Origin: Corynebacterium sp. 122RC1
Lineage (GTDB): Bacteria > Actinomycetota > Actinomycetes > Mycobacteriales > Mycobacteriaceae
Length of the DNA stretch: 64,000 bases
Assembly: GCF_024580955.1 (NCBI RefSeq)
Contig: NZ_JANIKD010000008.1
Span: forward strand, 31,218-95,217
Reading direction: 5' to 3'
Below are positions 1 through 9,306 of this stretch, in pieces. Position 1 is the stretch's first letter, and every line of letters begins with the position of its first letter. The notes below the pieces were generated by a model. That model did not search any database and was not told where the DNA came from. It was given only the letters and a program-made list of their open reading frames with translations. The translations under genes were made by a program, and so were the position numbers.

Positions 1-405
1 GAAATGCTGAAGGACACGCTGGTGATCGACGCCATGAACTACTGGTGGGAGGTGGACGGACGCAGCCTGAACCCTGAGGAGCTCCTGCCGAGTTCCAGCG
101 AGTTCGTCCAGCGCGAGCTGGGGCTCAAGCGCGTGGTCAAGGCCTTCAATCATATGGGCTACCACGACCTCGCCGACCACAGTCTGCCTCCGGGCGCCCC
201 GGCACGCCTCGCAATGGCCGTTGCTGGTGATTCGCCCAAGGACGTGCGCGCCGCAGCCGAGCTGGTGGATTCCTTCGGCTTTGACCCCGTCCCGCTTGGG
301 AGCCTGCACCAGGGCAAGGTGCTCGAGCCGGGGCAGCCCGGTTTCGGGGCGGCGCTGCCAAAGGACCGGCTGCAGGAGTTACTGGGGGTAGAAGGGGAGC
401 ATTAA
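1..405 (+). CDS. NADPH-dependent F420 reductase-like dinucleotide-binding protein, 3' part
   Basis: Only the C-terminal part is inside the window: the frame is open to position 1, so the N-terminal Rossmann nucleotide-binding half is missing. The visible 134 codons contain a VKAFNHMGY-like stretch, then PGAPARLAMAVAGD and a GFDPVPLGSL segment. That series is typical of the 'NADP oxidoreductase coenzyme F420-dependent' family. The family binds NAD(P)H; the substrate of this member cannot be told from the sequence. Corynebacteria are not known for abundant F420, so the F420 label is a family name and not a claimed reaction. The gene ends just before a partial copy of the dispersed GGGGGCGTCG element (404-417). 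Confidence 0.65.
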   Translation, partial: EMLKDTLVIDAMNYWWEVDGRSLNPEELLPSSSEFVQRELGLKRVVKAFNHMGYHDLADHSLPPGAPARLAMAVAGDSPKDVRAAAELVDSFGFDPVPLGSLHQGKVLEPGQPGFGAALPKDRLQELLGVEGEH

Positions 406-417
406 CGACGCCCCCAA
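404..417 (-). repeat. Partial copy of dispersed GGGGGCGTCG element
   Basis: On the minus strand this reads TTGGGGGCGTCG, identical to the 5' twelve bases of the 17-mer shared exactly by 39813-39829 and 52200-52216. It overlaps the end of the first gene and lies upstream of the HD-domain gene. Confidence 0.45.
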
Positions 418-462
418 GGGCCCCACTTCGGACAGGTGGTTCGTGGGGGTGCGCGTTGCATA

Positions 463-1110
463 ATGATTGTTGTGACGCACAACGATCAGATATTGCAGCA
501 TCCACAGGGTGATTTCCTCAAGCCCCGTGGCGCTGCCATGCCCAGTACGAAGGTGTTGCACGCTATAAACGTGGTGGCCCTGTGCCATGAGGGGCAACTC
601 CGAAAGGGCACGCGCTTGCCCTATATCTCTCACGTCTTCGGGGTGTATGCAATAACGTGTGCCCTCACCGAGCGTGAAGATGTGCGCATCGCGGCGCTGC
701 TTCATGACGTAGTGGAGGACGCGCCTGATCGCTATAGCTTTGCCCAGATGGAAGTGGAATTCGGGCTGAAAGTGGCGAGCATGGTTCGCGCTGTTACCAA
801 AGACGCCTCCATCAACAACTGGTGGGAGCGCAACCGTGCATACCTTGATGTGCTGAGCAGTGCGAAGACCGATCCAGGGGCAGTACTCGTGGCCCTCGCG
901 GACAAGACGCACAATCTGCAGTCAATCCTGCAGGACTACGCGCAGGTTGGCGAGGCCCTCTGGGAACGGTTCAAAACGGGGAAACAGGGCGTGGCATGGT
1001 GGTACCGGGCCAACCTTGAGCTCTTTGAAAGCCGGATACCCAAGGCCTTGGAAGCAAGCCAATACCCTGCGCTTTGCGCACAATTGGAGGTGATTACCGG
1101 TGAGGGATAG
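463..1110 (+). CDS. Single-domain HD hydrolase, small alarmone hydrolase-like (SAH/MESH1 type)
   Basis: Stand-alone HD phosphohydrolase resembling the hydrolase half of RelA/SpoT. From the ATG at 463, LPYISH lies near residue 52, the metal-binding LLHDVVEDA near 79-87 and LADKTHNL near 145-152, spaced as in (p)ppGpp hydrolases. There is no synthetase, TGS or ACT domain, so by family knowledge it would only degrade alarmone or a related nucleotide; the substrate is inferred. The start is uncertain: GTG 436, ATG 463, GTG 472 and ATG 538 are in frame and none has a convincing Shine-Dalgarno. A CATAAT hexamer at 459-464 would place transcription near GTG 472, giving a leaderless message. The 3' end overlaps the next gene by 11 bp, suggesting coupling. 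Confidence 0.7.
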   Translation: MIVVTHNDQILQHPQGDFLKPRGAAMPSTKVLHAINVVALCHEGQLRKGTRLPYISHVFGVYAITCALTEREDVRIAALLHDVVEDAPDRYSFAQMEVEFGLKVASMVRAVTKDASINNWWERNRAYLDVLSSAKTDPGAVLVALADKTHNLQSILQDYAQVGEALWERFKTGKQGVAWWYRANLELFESRIPKALEASQYPALCAQLEVITGEG

Positions 1111-2626
1111 TGTGCAATCCTGGAAACCAAAGGCCGGCGCGGCCTCTTGGTTCAAGGTTATCGTGGCAATGATGGCGTCGGTCCTTTTGGTGGTGTTGAG
1201 CGCGTGCGCTGCACAGCCGCAAAGTGGGGAGGCTGCAAGTGAGCAGGTTCCGTTGGGTAAGGCCTACGATTTCGCGTCCGTCTCCGCAGAAGGGCAGCAA
1301 TGGCCTGTTCGCGGGCAATTTTATGTTCCTGAAGGTCGAAGCCTTGAGGACGCGTCGCTTGTGATTGTGAATCACCTGCGCTACCCAAACTGCACCGATG
1401 ACACCTTTGCTCGTTCCTGCCCAGGTGGGGGATACCGCTACGACGAAGGCATGCGCTACCTCGGCGAAGCCTTGGCGCATGAAGGGTACGCGGTGCTCAT
1501 CCCGGATCTCGGGGCGGTGTGGGAAGGTGGACTCCTGCACAGCCCCTATGATCAACCCGCAGTGTGGCAAGCGGTGGTGGCCGCAGCGTTAGAGGAAAAT
1601 GCGCCGGGGTACGCTCCGCGGGAGGTGGGCATGTTCGTCCACTCACGCGCCGCGGGACTGGTGAATCTTGGCGCGCAGCAATTCGGGGTGGATAGCGTGT
1701 TTGCCTATGGGCCGTTCTATGACACCTTTGACCAGCAGGAATTCAGCCCACCGGCGCCCGACGTCTCCTATTTGGCCATTGACAGTTTTGATGACCAAGA
1801 CGTAGGGCCTGCGGCAGCGATCTGGATGACACAGCACATCACCAAGGATCGAACCGAGCCAGCCTACGTAGCCACGCTAAACGGATATGGGCACACACTG
1901 ATCAACCAAACGCTCGCGAGCGCCGGAAAAGACGACCGCGTTGCGTGTGACCTCCAGCCTTGCGCCTCGGTGGAGGAGCACCAAAACCTGGTACGAGACG
2001 TGGCGCTGGATTGGTTCGGGCAAACCTTGGGCAACAACAGCGCGCCAAGTGATTCCCGCTTCTCGGCCCAAATGCCTGCTGTGCCTGCGGCCTTGGCTGC
2101 CATGAATCCGCCGATGCTCGTCGCACAAGTTGCTCAATCCGCGCAGGAGACCGTAGTGCGAATTGCGCCGAAAGATATCGGGGCAGTGTGCAGCCGTGGC
2201 ATTGGTGATTCTGCAGAAACTGCGCCAATGTGCACGGAACCGGACACCGGGGTGATGATGGCGATTAGCGAGGTCTCGCACATCACCACTGCCTCTGTGG
2301 ACGTTTTGCAATACAAGCAAACGGCCCGCAAGATTGCGGTGCATGCCGCGCCTTTTGGGAGCAGCCCCGATGGCAGTTCCACAGTATTAAGGCTCACCCT
2401 GCGCTTTACTAATGGTCAGTCGCTGGAACTTGCAGCAGATGGCTCCCACCCCGCGCTGAAGAATCGGGAAACGGACGTGAGCTCAGGGCTGTATATTCCT
2501 GCCACCATTGAGTTTGCGCTCCCGGAGGAACTGCAGGAAATCCCAGTGGCGGAAATCGAGCTGAGTGCAAGTACACCAATAGAAGTGCGCGGCATCGATG
2601 TAGTAGGGGAGAAGCAGGCGGAGTAG
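1100..2626 (+). CDS. Secreted lipoprotein with alpha/beta-hydrolase-like fold
   Basis: A 508-residue protein starting at GTG 1100 inside the end of the HD gene. The N-terminus has basic residues, a hydrophobic stretch (about 18-33) and the lipobox LSAC with Cys36, so it should be an anchored cell-envelope lipoprotein. The middle resembles a dienelactone hydrolase/esterase. It has an HSRAAG segment with Ser182 at the expected nucleophile elbow, acidic residues near 231-234 and GYGH with His265 as a possible triad. The elbow lacks the usual GxSxG glycine before Ser (FVHSRAA), so activity is uncertain. The C-terminal ~170 residues match nothing I recognise. It is probably co-transcribed with the HD gene. 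Confidence 0.6.
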   Translation: MRDSVQSWKPKAGAASWFKVIVAMMASVLLVVLSACAAQPQSGEAASEQVPLGKAYDFASVSAEGQQWPVRGQFYVPEGRSLEDASLVIVNHLRYPNCTDDTFARSCPGGGYRYDEGMRYLGEALAHEGYAVLIPDLGAVWEGGLLHSPYDQPAVWQAVVAAALEENAPGYAPREVGMFVHSRAAGLVNLGAQQFGVDSVFAYGPFYDTFDQQEFSPPAPDVSYLAIDSFDDQDVGPAAAIWMTQHITKDRTEPAYVATLNGYGHTLINQTLASAGKDDRVACDLQPCASVEEHQNLVRDVALDWFGQTLGNNSAPSDSRFSAQMPAVPAALAAMNPPMLVAQVAQSAQETVVRIAPKDIGAVCSRGIGDSAETAPMCTEPDTGVMMAISEVSHITTASVDVLQYKQTARKIAVHAAPFGSSPDGSSTVLRLTLRFTNGQSLELAADGSHPALKNRETDVSSGLYIPATIEFALPEELQEIPVAEIELSASTPIEVRGIDVVGEKQAE

Positions 2627-2641
2627 CTGAGCGCGTGTTGG

Positions 2642-3367
2642 CTACACCGCAGCGGAAATTTGGGCAGCCGCGCGCACGATGTCCTGCTCCCAACGGGCGC
2701 TCGGAGTGGGGCGGAGGCGTTCCACTGGGCCAGAGATGGAAAGTACAGCGGTGAAAAGGCCTTCGTGGTCAAACACCGGGGCAGAGATGCTGGCCAGGCC
2801 CACTTCGCGCTCGGAAATAGACTCAGCCCACCCCTTGGTGCGAACCGCCAACAGCTCTTCTTCGGTGAAACTATGGCTGTGGGCCAGCACTTGACGTCGT
2901 AACGCTGGGGAAGAGTGAGCCAAGAACACCTTGGCTGCGCTCCCTGCAGAAAGGGGGAGCCTCGTGCCCACGGGGACCGTGTTTTGCAGCCCAATTGCCG
3001 GTTCTTGGGCCGCGATGCACACGCGCTGCTCCCCAGCGAGCTGGTAGAGCTGCACCGATTCGCCTGTGCGGGCGACGAGCTGGGTCATGATGGGATTGGC
3101 GGCGTCGATGAGCTGGTTGGCAGTGCCGGAACTAAGGGAATGCGTGACCGCGCCGATGGTCCATTTGCCCTCCGGGGTGCGGGCGAGGAGATGGTGGATT
3201 TCCAGGGCACTCGCCAAACGGTGGGCGGTGGCGCGGGGGAGTTCCGTGGCTGCGCAGAGCTCGGTGAGGCTCACAGGATGCTCGGCAACGGTGAGCAGGA
3301 TTGCTACGGCGCGGTCAAGGACCTTAATGCCGCTCGTTGGCGAGGAATCTGTGTTAATCTTTCCCAT
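2642..3367 (-). CDS. ltbR: IclR-family regulator LtbR (leucine/tryptophan biosynthesis)
   Basis: A 241-residue IclR-type regulator. The N-terminal winged helix-turn-helix spans about 17-75 (KVLDRAVAILLTV then PRATAHRLASAL), and the effector-binding domain follows to the C-terminus. Divergent placement directly upstream of leuCD is the known position of LtbR, which represses leuB, leuCD and the trp operon in C. glutamicum. Function is assigned from that synteny plus the family. The message looks leaderless: on the minus strand a TAATAT -10 (3374-3379) lies six bases before the ATG. The 3' end converges closely on the preceding lipoprotein gene (15-bp gap). Confidence 0.85.
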   Translation of the reverse strand: MGKINTDSSPTSGIKVLDRAVAILLTVAEHPVSLTELCAATELPRATAHRLASALEIHHLLARTPEGKWTIGAVTHSLSSGTANQLIDAANPIMTQLVARTGESVQLYQLAGEQRVCIAAQEPAIGLQNTVPVGTRLPLSAGSAAKVFLAHSSPALRRQVLAHSHSFTEEELLAVRTKGWAESISEREVGLASISAPVFDHEGLFTAVLSISGPVERLRPTPSARWEQDIVRAAAQISAAV

Positions 3368-3373
3368 GACATG

Positions 3374-3379
3374 ATATTA
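3374..3379 (-). promoter_or_regulatory. -10 element of ltbR
   Basis: TAATAT read on the minus strand, six bases before the ltbR ATG at 3367, consistent with a leaderless transcript. The surrounding AT-rich block (3365-3395) is the only AT-rich part of the ltbR-leuC gap. It is therefore the likely shared operator region. Confidence 0.5.
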
Positions 3380-3452
3380 GCATTCCATCTAGTGAGACAG
3401 CCACGAGGTGCCAACAGGCGTTTCCAAGCAGTTTCACTGCGTGGAGGGTGTG

Positions 3453-3479
3453 CCCATCCCACCAACAATACGGGATGGG
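3453..3479 (+). promoter_or_regulatory. Hairpin in the leuC leader
   Basis: Perfect 8-bp inverted repeat: CCCATCCC (3453-3460) and GGGATGGG (3472-3479) around an 11-base loop, ending 28 bases before the leuC ATG. There is no T-run, so it is not a terminator. It may affect ribosome access or message stability. I saw no leucine-rich leader peptide next to it. Confidence 0.45.
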
Positions 3480-3507
3480 TGGAAGCAGGAAAGAGGTGAT
3501 TCGGACC

Positions 3508-4956
3508 ATGACCAGCCCAGTGGATTCGAAGAAAGAAAAGCTCACTCTGGCCGAAAAAGTGTGGCGTGACCACGTAGTTTCCCAGGGTGAAAACGGTGAG
3601 CCGGATCTCATCTTCATTGACCTCCAATTGCTCCACGAGGTCACGAGCCCCCAGGCGTTTGACGGACTGCGCATGGCTGGCCGCAAGCTGCGCCACCCTG
3701 AGCTACACCTTGCTACCGAGGATCACAACGTGCCCACCGAGGGCATCGTTGCCGGTAGCTTGCTGGAAATCAAGGACCAGACCTCCCGCACCCAGGTGGA
3801 AACCCTGCGCAAGAACTGCGAGGAGTTTGGCGTGCGCCTACACCCGATGGGTGACATCAACCAGGGCATTGTCCACCAAGTTGGGCCGCAGCTCGGCGTG
3901 ACCCAGCCAGGCATGACCATCGTGTGCGGCGACTCCCATACTTCTACCCACGGTGCCTTCGGCGCGATGGCTTTCGGCATCGGCACCTCTGAGGTGGAGC
4001 ATGTGATGGCAACGCAGACGCTCTCGCTCAAGCCTTTCAAAACCATGGCGATCAACGTCAGCGGTGAGCTGCAGCCAGGCGTGTCTGCAAAGGACCTCAT
4101 TCTTGCAATCATCGCCAAGATTGGTACCGGCGGTGGCCAGGGCCACGTAATCGAGTACCGCGGCGAAGCCATTGAAAAGCTTTCCATGGAAGCGCGCATG
4201 ACCATCTGCAACATGTCCATCGAGGCAGGTGCTCGCGCGGGCATGATCGCCCCAGATGAGACCACTTTTGCCTATGTGAAGGGCCGCGAGATGGCGCCAA
4301 CCGGCAAGGACTGGGACGAGGCCGTAGCCTACTGGAAGACCCTGCCCACCGACGAAGGTGCAGAATTTGACACCGTAGTGGAGATCGACGGCTCCGCGCT
4401 CACCCCATTTGTCACCTGGGGTACCAACCCAGGCCAGGGCCTTCCACTGGGGGCAAACGTGCCAAACCCTGAGGATTTTGGTGATGACAATGAGCGTGCC
4501 GCAGCTGAGAAGGCGCTGAAGTACATGGACCTCACCCCAGGTACCCCACTGCGCGACATCAAGATCGACACCGTGTTCCTGGGCTCCTGCACGAACGCCC
4601 GCATCGAGGACTTGCGTGCCGCAGCCGAGGTGGTCAAGGGTCGCAAGGTGGCGGACTCCGTGCGCATGATGGTGGTGCCCTCCTCTGCAATGGTGAAGGC
4701 TCAAGCCGAGGAAGAAGGCCTGGATCAGGTGTTCGTCGAGGCCGGTGCTGAGTGGCGTACTGCGGGTTGCTCCATGTGCCTCGGTATGAACCCAGACCAA
4801 CTCAAGCCTGGCGAGCGATCCGCATCCACCTCGAACCGCAACTTTGAAGGCCGCCAAGGCCCTGGTGGACGGACTCACTTGGTGTCCCCAGAGGTTGCCG
4901 CAGCCACCGCAATCCTTGGAACCCTCGCATCCCCAGCGGACCTGCCAACTGCCTAA
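3508..4956 (+). CDS. leuC: 3-isopropylmalate dehydratase, large subunit
   Basis: Large subunit of the isopropylmalate isomerase that interconverts 2- and 3-isopropylmalate in leucine synthesis, working with LeuD. The protein has 482 residues, the normal family length. The three cysteines that hold the 4Fe-4S cluster are Cys361 (GSCTNAR) and Cys421/Cys424 (CSMCLG). The substrate-region signature [13 protein letters not shown] is intact. I chose ATG 3508 over the in-frame ATG 3448 because AAGAGGTG (3491-3498) is well placed for 3508 and homologous sequence begins there. Transcription runs into leuD across 183 bp that contain a hexamer tandem array. LtbR, encoded divergently, is the likely repressor. 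Confidence 0.97.
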   Translation: MTSPVDSKKEKLTLAEKVWRDHVVSQGENGEPDLIFIDLQLLHEVTSPQAFDGLRMAGRKLRHPELHLATEDHNVPTEGIVAGSLLEIKDQTSRTQVETLRKNCEEFGVRLHPMGDINQGIVHQVGPQLGVTQPGMTIVCGDSHTSTHGAFGAMAFGIGTSEVEHVMATQTLSLKPFKTMAINVSGELQPGVSAKDLILAIIAKIGTGGGQGHVIEYRGEAIEKLSMEARMTICNMSIEAGARAGMIAPDETTFAYVKGREMAPTGKDWDEAVAYWKTLPTDEGAEFDTVVEIDGSALTPFVTWGTNPGQGLPLGANVPNPEDFGDDNERAAAEKALKYMDLTPGTPLRDIKIDTVFLGSCTNARIEDLRAAAEVVKGRKVADSVRMMVVPSSAMVKAQAEEEGLDQVFVEAGAEWRTAGCSMCLGMNPDQLKPGERSASTSNRNFEGRQGPGGRTHLVSPEVAAATAILGTLASPADLPTA

Positions 4957-4974
4957 CTAGCCGAACGCCTGCCG

Positions 4975-5058
4975 CCGAAGCCGAAGCCGAGACCATAACC
5001 GAGACCGAAGCCGAGACCGGAATCGGCACCAGAATTGGAATCGGAACCGGAATCGTGA
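4975..5058. repeat. Hexamer tandem array between leuC and leuD
   Basis: Fourteen consecutive 6-bp units in unbroken phase, mostly CCGAAG, CCGAGA, CCGGAA and TCGGAA (consensus YCGRRR), making 84 bp. It follows the leuC stop after 18 bases and precedes the leuD ribosome site. It has no start codon or credible reading frame. The TCGGAA form is the complement of the TTCCGA units inside the fakA-like gene at 13081-13106. Confidence 0.8.
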
Positions 5059-5139
5059 CGTGAGCTTTGGGGAGGTGAAACCCCTCACCAACGGCAAATG
5101 GCACATGGCAACGCAGGCAAAAAAAAGGAGCTTTGAAAA

Positions 5140-5730
5140 ATGGAAAAGTTTGTCACCCACACAGGCGTTGGCGTGCCCCTGACGCGCTCCAACGTGGACA
5201 CTGACCAGATCATCCCCGCGGTGTACCTCAAGCGCGTGACCCGCAGTGGATTCGAGGACGGCCTGTTTAGTAACTGGCGCAATAATGAGCCGGACTTTGT
5301 GCTGAACCAAGATGCCTACAAGGAGGGCTCCGTGCTGGTTGCCGGCCCAGACTTTGGTACCGGTTCCTCCCGCGAGCACGCAGTGTGGGCACTCATGGAT
5401 TACGGCTTCCGTGTGGTGTTCTCCTCCCGATTCGCAGACATTTTCCGCGGGAACTCAGGAAAAGCTGGACTGCTGGCAGCGCAGATGGAGCAGCAGAACA
5501 TCGAGTTGCTGTGGAAGCAGCTCGAACAAAACCCCGGTGCGGAAATCACCGTGGACCTCGATGCGCGCACCGCAACCTGCGAGGGCAACGTCTACTCCTT
5601 TGACGTAGATGACTACACTCGCTGGCGCCTCATGGAAGGCCTCGATGACATCGGGCTCACCCTGCGCAAAGAAGAAGAGATTCAGGAGTTCGAGGCAAAG
5701 CGTCCAAGCTTCAAGCCAAAGACCCAGTAA
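5140..5730 (+). CDS. leuD: 3-isopropylmalate dehydratase, small subunit
   Basis: The 196-residue small (swivel) subunit that completes the LeuCD isomerase. It carries the conserved [17 protein letters not shown] block near residues 67-83 and the segment [11 protein letters not shown]. The length is normal for bacterial LeuD. ATG 5140 is preceded by an AAAAAAAGGAG ribosome site. It ends before a strong bidirectional terminator, so leuCD forms a two-gene unit. leuA and leuB are not in the window. Confidence 0.97.
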   Translation: MEKFVTHTGVGVPLTRSNVDTDQIIPAVYLKRVTRSGFEDGLFSNWRNNEPDFVLNQDAYKEGSVLVAGPDFGTGSSREHAVWALMDYGFRVVFSSRFADIFRGNSGKAGLLAAQMEQQNIELLWKQLEQNPGAEITVDLDARTATCEGNVYSFDVDDYTRWRLMEGLDDIGLTLRKEEEIQEFEAKRPSFKPKTQ

Positions 5731-5770
5731 ACATCCCTGAACAGCACAGGGATAGCCCAACGGGAACGAA

Positions 5771-5801
5771 AAAGGCGCAGCATCCCTTACGCTGCGCCTT
5801 T
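5771..5801. terminator. Bidirectional intrinsic terminator leuD / mutT-like
   Basis: Perfect 11-bp stem AAAGGCGCAGC (5771-5781) and GCTGCGCCTTT (5791-5801) with a 9-base loop. A-rich and T-rich flanks on both sides let it serve leuD and the converging gene. Confidence 0.9.
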
Positions 5802-5809
5802 TAGTATGC

Positions 5810-6805
5810 CTACTTCACCGGCAGTGGCCCTTCAATATAATCCGCCCCTGTGAGCTCTCCTTCATGAAAGCTCAACACCCAAATTGAGCCCTTCTTGGCT
5901 TTCACCTCGTCAAGCGGCAAGCGCCCGCGGGAGGCGAGCCACGCGATGGCGTCGGGAATGATGAATCCCTGCGCAAACACCACCGACGTGCCGCCCTGGT
6001 AAATCAACTCCTCGATCTTTCGTTTGGATTGGTTCATGTTGCTGATCCAGCCGTCGTCGCCGAAGGAGTTATCTACCAGCACGTCAAGGCCCAAAGCTTG
6101 AGCTGTAGGTGCGGCGGTGTGTTGGCAGCGCTCGGGTTCCGCAGAGATCAGCCTGTCCGGGGCGTAAGCCTGCAAGAGGGGTGCAAGGTAGTCCGCTTGC
6201 CTGCGGCCCTTCTTGTCCAACGGGCGAAGGTAGTCATTGCCACTCCAATTCTCCCGGTGGTGTGCCCGGCCGTGGCGCACAAACAGGATTCGGCAATCAG
6301 AGGGCACCGCAAGGCGTTTCTGCGCCTTGTCCAGAATCTGCCGATCCACCTCGTAGCTCAGGTGTTGGCGGGCGGAGGCGAAGTCGAGCCACACAAGTTC
6401 ACCAACCTCGTTGTTCGGGTGGAAGTTGCCGGATTGTGCCTTGGCCGTCCAGTAGTAGACCACCTTCGTGCGGTCACCAACCGGGTAGGTCACCTTGCCC
6501 AGCAGTTTGCCCATCACTACGGAGTAACCGGTCTCCTCCAGGATTTCCCGTGCCGCCGTGACCACCAAAGACTCGCCAGGGTCCACCTTGCCCTTGGGTA
6601 GCGACCAATCGTCATAGTGCGGACGGTGAATCACTGCCACTTCCACACCTTCCGGAGTGCTGGGATTTTCCCGCCACACCACTGCCCCCGCAGCCAGCGT
6701 TGAGCGGCGGAACTCTTTGGCGGCGTTGTTCCGAATCACCTGGTAGCGGCCTGTAATGTGCAGCGCAGAGCGTTGATCTTTGTCTTGTTCGTGCATGTTG
6801 GCCAT
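5810..6805 (-). CDS. Nudix hydrolase fused to histidine phosphatase (MutT1-like)
   Basis: Two-domain protein of 331 residues. An N-terminal Nudix domain has the box GKVDPGE...REILEETGY at about 72-94. A C-terminal histidine-phosphatase domain has the RHG motif with His178. The same architecture is found in mycobacterial MutT1, which acts on 8-oxo-dGTP and 8-oxo-GTP and on diadenosine polyphosphates. The reaction here is assigned by that similarity and not proven. Catalytic Nudix glutamates and the RHG triplet are all present. ATG 6805 is chosen, with ATG 6796 equally possible. It converges on leuD across a shared terminator and is divergent from gpsA. Confidence 0.85.
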   Translation of the reverse strand: MANMHEQDKDQRSALHITGRYQVIRNNAAKEFRRSTLAAGAVVWRENPSTPEGVEVAVIHRPHYDDWSLPKGKVDPGESLVVTAAREILEETGYSVVMGKLLGKVTYPVGDRTKVVYYWTAKAQSGNFHPNNEVGELVWLDFASARQHLSYEVDRQILDKAQKRLAVPSDCRILFVRHGRAHHRENWSGNDYLRPLDKKGRRQADYLAPLLQAYAPDRLISAEPERCQHTAAPTAQALGLDVLVDNSFGDDGWISNMNQSKRKIEELIYQGGTSVVFAQGFIIPDAIAWLASRGRLPLDEVKAKKGSIWVLSFHEGELTGADYIEGPLPVK

Positions 6806-7054
6806 GGTGCTCCCTGTTTTCGATAGTGCAAGCCGAGGGTGGTTCTCCGGCGGAACTCACTGGATGAAACATTACTCCCACGGCAGCTTTGCCACAGCTC
6901 GGCAAATTGACTGTGCCCGCAGACTTTGCACGTACACTAGACATTTAGCAGTGCCTCTGATCACCCCGGCGCAGATCAACTGATTCCGGCATCCCGGTGG
7001 GAGGCGCAAGTGAAAAGTAGGCGCAAGCGAGTAGCAGGAAAGAAGGCGGTGCGC

Positions 7055-8050
7055 ATGAAGGTTGCGGTAATGGGTGCAGGTTCGTGGGGAACCACGCTGG
7101 CCAAGGTATTCGCGGATGCCGGTTGCCGCACCACGCTGTGGGCCCGGCGTGCAGAAGTGGCCCAGGAAATCAATGAGCAACGCACCAACTCCCGCTACCT
7201 GGAACAAGTGCAGCTCCCCGAAGCGCTGGAGGCCACCGCTGACGCCGCTGAGGCGCTGGACGGCGCTGAAATTGTGGTGTTGGGCGTGCCAAGCCAAACC
7301 CTTCGGCCAAATCTGAGCGAATGGGCCCCGATGATCTCCAACAATGCCACGTTGGTGTCTTTGGCAAAGGGCGTGGAAAAGGGCACTTTTAAGCGCATGA
7401 GTCAGGTGATCGCGGAGGTTTCCGGCGCCGCCCCTGAGCGGATTGCGGTGCTGTCGGGGCCAAACCTTGCCCGCGAAATCGCGTTGGAACAGCCTGCGGC
7501 AACAGTGATTGCCTGCGAGGACCACAATCGCGCGCAGTTGGTTCAGGCGGCCTTGTCTGCTCCCTATTTCCGCCCGTACACCAATACGGACGTCGTTGGC
7601 GCGGAAATCGGCGGTGCATGCAAGAATGTGATCGCGTTGGCCTGCGGCATGTCTGTGGGCCGCGGGATGGGGGAGAACACCGTGGCCATGCTCATCACTC
7701 GTGGCCTCGCGGAAATCACGAGGCTCGGTGAAGCCATGGGCGCCGACCCACGCACCTTCGCAGGCTTGGCAGGCCTCGGCGACCTCGTTGCCACCTGCAC
7801 CTCGCCGCTTTCACGCAATCGTAGTTTCGGCGAGCGGCTGGGCAAGGGTGGCACGCTTGACGACGCCCGCGAGGCCACACACGGCCAGGTTGCAGAGGGA
7901 GTGACGAGCTCACAATCCATCCACGAGCTGGCCAAACTGCAAGGTGTTGAAATGCCCATCACCACCGCCGTGTATGCGGTGTGCCACAAGGGAGTAGACG
8001 TTGGTGATACCGTGGCAGCCCTCATGGGGAGGTCTAAAAAACCTGAATGA
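7055..8050 (+). CDS. gpsA: Glycerol-3-phosphate dehydrogenase [NAD(P)+]
   Basis: Makes sn-glycerol 3-phosphate from dihydroxyacetone phosphate for phospholipid synthesis. The NAD(P) site [10 protein letters not shown] is at residues 7-16, and the central [10 protein letters not shown] and [10 protein letters not shown] segments typical of GpsA are present. ATG 7055 gives 331 residues, the usual size, with AGAAGG (7041-7046) eight bases upstream. The in-frame GTG at 7010 would add fifteen basic residues not expected in the family. It is followed after 56 bp by ddlA, the same order as in other corynebacteria. Confidence 0.95.
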   Translation: MKVAVMGAGSWGTTLAKVFADAGCRTTLWARRAEVAQEINEQRTNSRYLEQVQLPEALEATADAAEALDGAEIVVLGVPSQTLRPNLSEWAPMISNNATLVSLAKGVEKGTFKRMSQVIAEVSGAAPERIAVLSGPNLAREIALEQPAATVIACEDHNRAQLVQAALSAPYFRPYTNTDVVGAEIGGACKNVIALACGMSVGRGMGENTVAMLITRGLAEITRLGEAMGADPRTFAGLAGLGDLVATCTSPLSRNRSFGERLGKGGTLDDAREATHGQVAEGVTSSQSIHELAKLQGVEMPITTAVYAVCHKGVDVGDTVAALMGRSKKPE

Positions 8051-8106
8051 TCGCCGTTGTGAGCGTGTGCCCGCCGCGGTTGCAAGGCGTGGAAAGGGTA
8101 GAGTGA

Positions 8107-9252
8107 GTGCTCGTGAGTGACATCAATCAAGCATCCACCAACTCGGCAACTGATCTGGCAGTTGATTCAGCACTTGGACACGAGGCACCTGGGAAGATCA
8201 AGGTGGCCATCGTGTACGGCGGGCGCAGCTCTGAACACGAGGTTTCTTGCGTCTCCGCAGGGGCTATCCTGAGCCACTTGGACCCGGAGCGTTTTGAGTG
8301 TGTGCCAGTGGGTATCACCAAGGACGGCGTTTGGACGGTAGGGGAATTTGACCCCGAAAAACTGCGCACCGTAGACCGCGTGATGCCCCAGGTGGAGCTG
8401 GTCCGCGAAGTTACGCTATCCCTCAACCCAAATAGGGCCGGTGAGTTCCGCTTTACCGACGGCGAACTCTACGCCAAGGTGGACGTGATCTTCCCGGTGC
8501 TCCACGGCCCCTACGGTGAAGACGGCACCGTACAAGGTCTCTTTGAACTTTCCGGCGTGCCGTATGTTGGCACCGGCGTATTGAGCTCCGCATGTGGCAT
8601 GGACAAAGAGTTCACCAAGAAGCTCCTCGCCGCTGAGGGCCTTCCAGTGGGTAAAGAAGTGATTCTACGTGGCAACCAAGAACTCACGCAGGCGGACAAA
8701 GACCTGCTTGGACTGCCCGTGTACGTCAAGCCAGCCCGCGGTGGATCCTCCATTGGTATCTCTCGAGTGACCTCTTGGGAGGAACTGCCTGCGGCAATGG
8801 CGTATGCGCGCGAGTATGACCACAAGGTGATTGTGGAATCGGAAATTGTCGGTGAAGAAGTTGAGTGTGGTGTGCTGGAGAAAGCCGACGGCACTATCGT
8901 GTCCTCTGTGCTCGCCCAGCTTGCCGATACCCACGGCGGAGCTGAGGGTTTCTACGGCTTTGACACGAAGTACCTGGACAGCGTGGTCACCGCGCATATC
9001 CCGGCACCGCTCGATGCGGAAACCACCAAGCAGGTGCAACTGCTCGCTGCGGATGCTTTCCGTGCGCTGAATTGCCATGGCCTGGCGCGCGTGGATTTCT
9101 TTGTCACCGCCAACGGCCCAGTGCTCAATGAGGTGAACACCATGCCAGGGTTTACTCCCATCTCCATGTACCCCAAGGTGATGGAGGCCTCCGGCATTGC
9201 GTATGCGGACCTGCTAGCCATTCTGATCGAGCGCGAGCTTCCGGCGCGCTAA
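8107..9252 (+). CDS. ddlA: D-alanine--D-alanine ligase
   Basis: ATP-grasp enzyme that joins two D-alanines for peptidoglycan precursor synthesis. The protein has 381 residues with a ~30-residue N-terminal extension before the core begins at IKVAIVYGGRSSEHEVS. Family blocks seen: HGPYGEDGTVQGLFE, YVKPARGGSSIGIS (ATP loop) and NEVNTMPGFTPISMYPK. The start is GTG 8107, or GTG 8113 two codons later; GGAAAGG (8090-8096) fits the first better. It sits between gpsA and the DUF3515-thiL block, the standard actinobacterial order. Confidence 0.95.
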   Translation: MLVSDINQASTNSATDLAVDSALGHEAPGKIKVAIVYGGRSSEHEVSCVSAGAILSHLDPERFECVPVGITKDGVWTVGEFDPEKLRTVDRVMPQVELVREVTLSLNPNRAGEFRFTDGELYAKVDVIFPVLHGPYGEDGTVQGLFELSGVPYVGTGVLSSACGMDKEFTKKLLAAEGLPVGKEVILRGNQELTQADKDLLGLPVYVKPARGGSSIGISRVTSWEELPAAMAYAREYDHKVIVESEIVGEEVECGVLEKADGTIVSSVLAQLADTHGGAEGFYGFDTKYLDSVVTAHIPAPLDAETTKQVQLLAADAFRALNCHGLARVDFFVTANGPVLNEVNTMPGFTPISMYPKVMEASGIAYADLLAILIERELPAR

Positions 9253-9306
9253 ATTCTGCATCTAGCCTGAACGGAATTGCTTGAGGGTGTTGCTTGTGGT
9301 GCGGGC

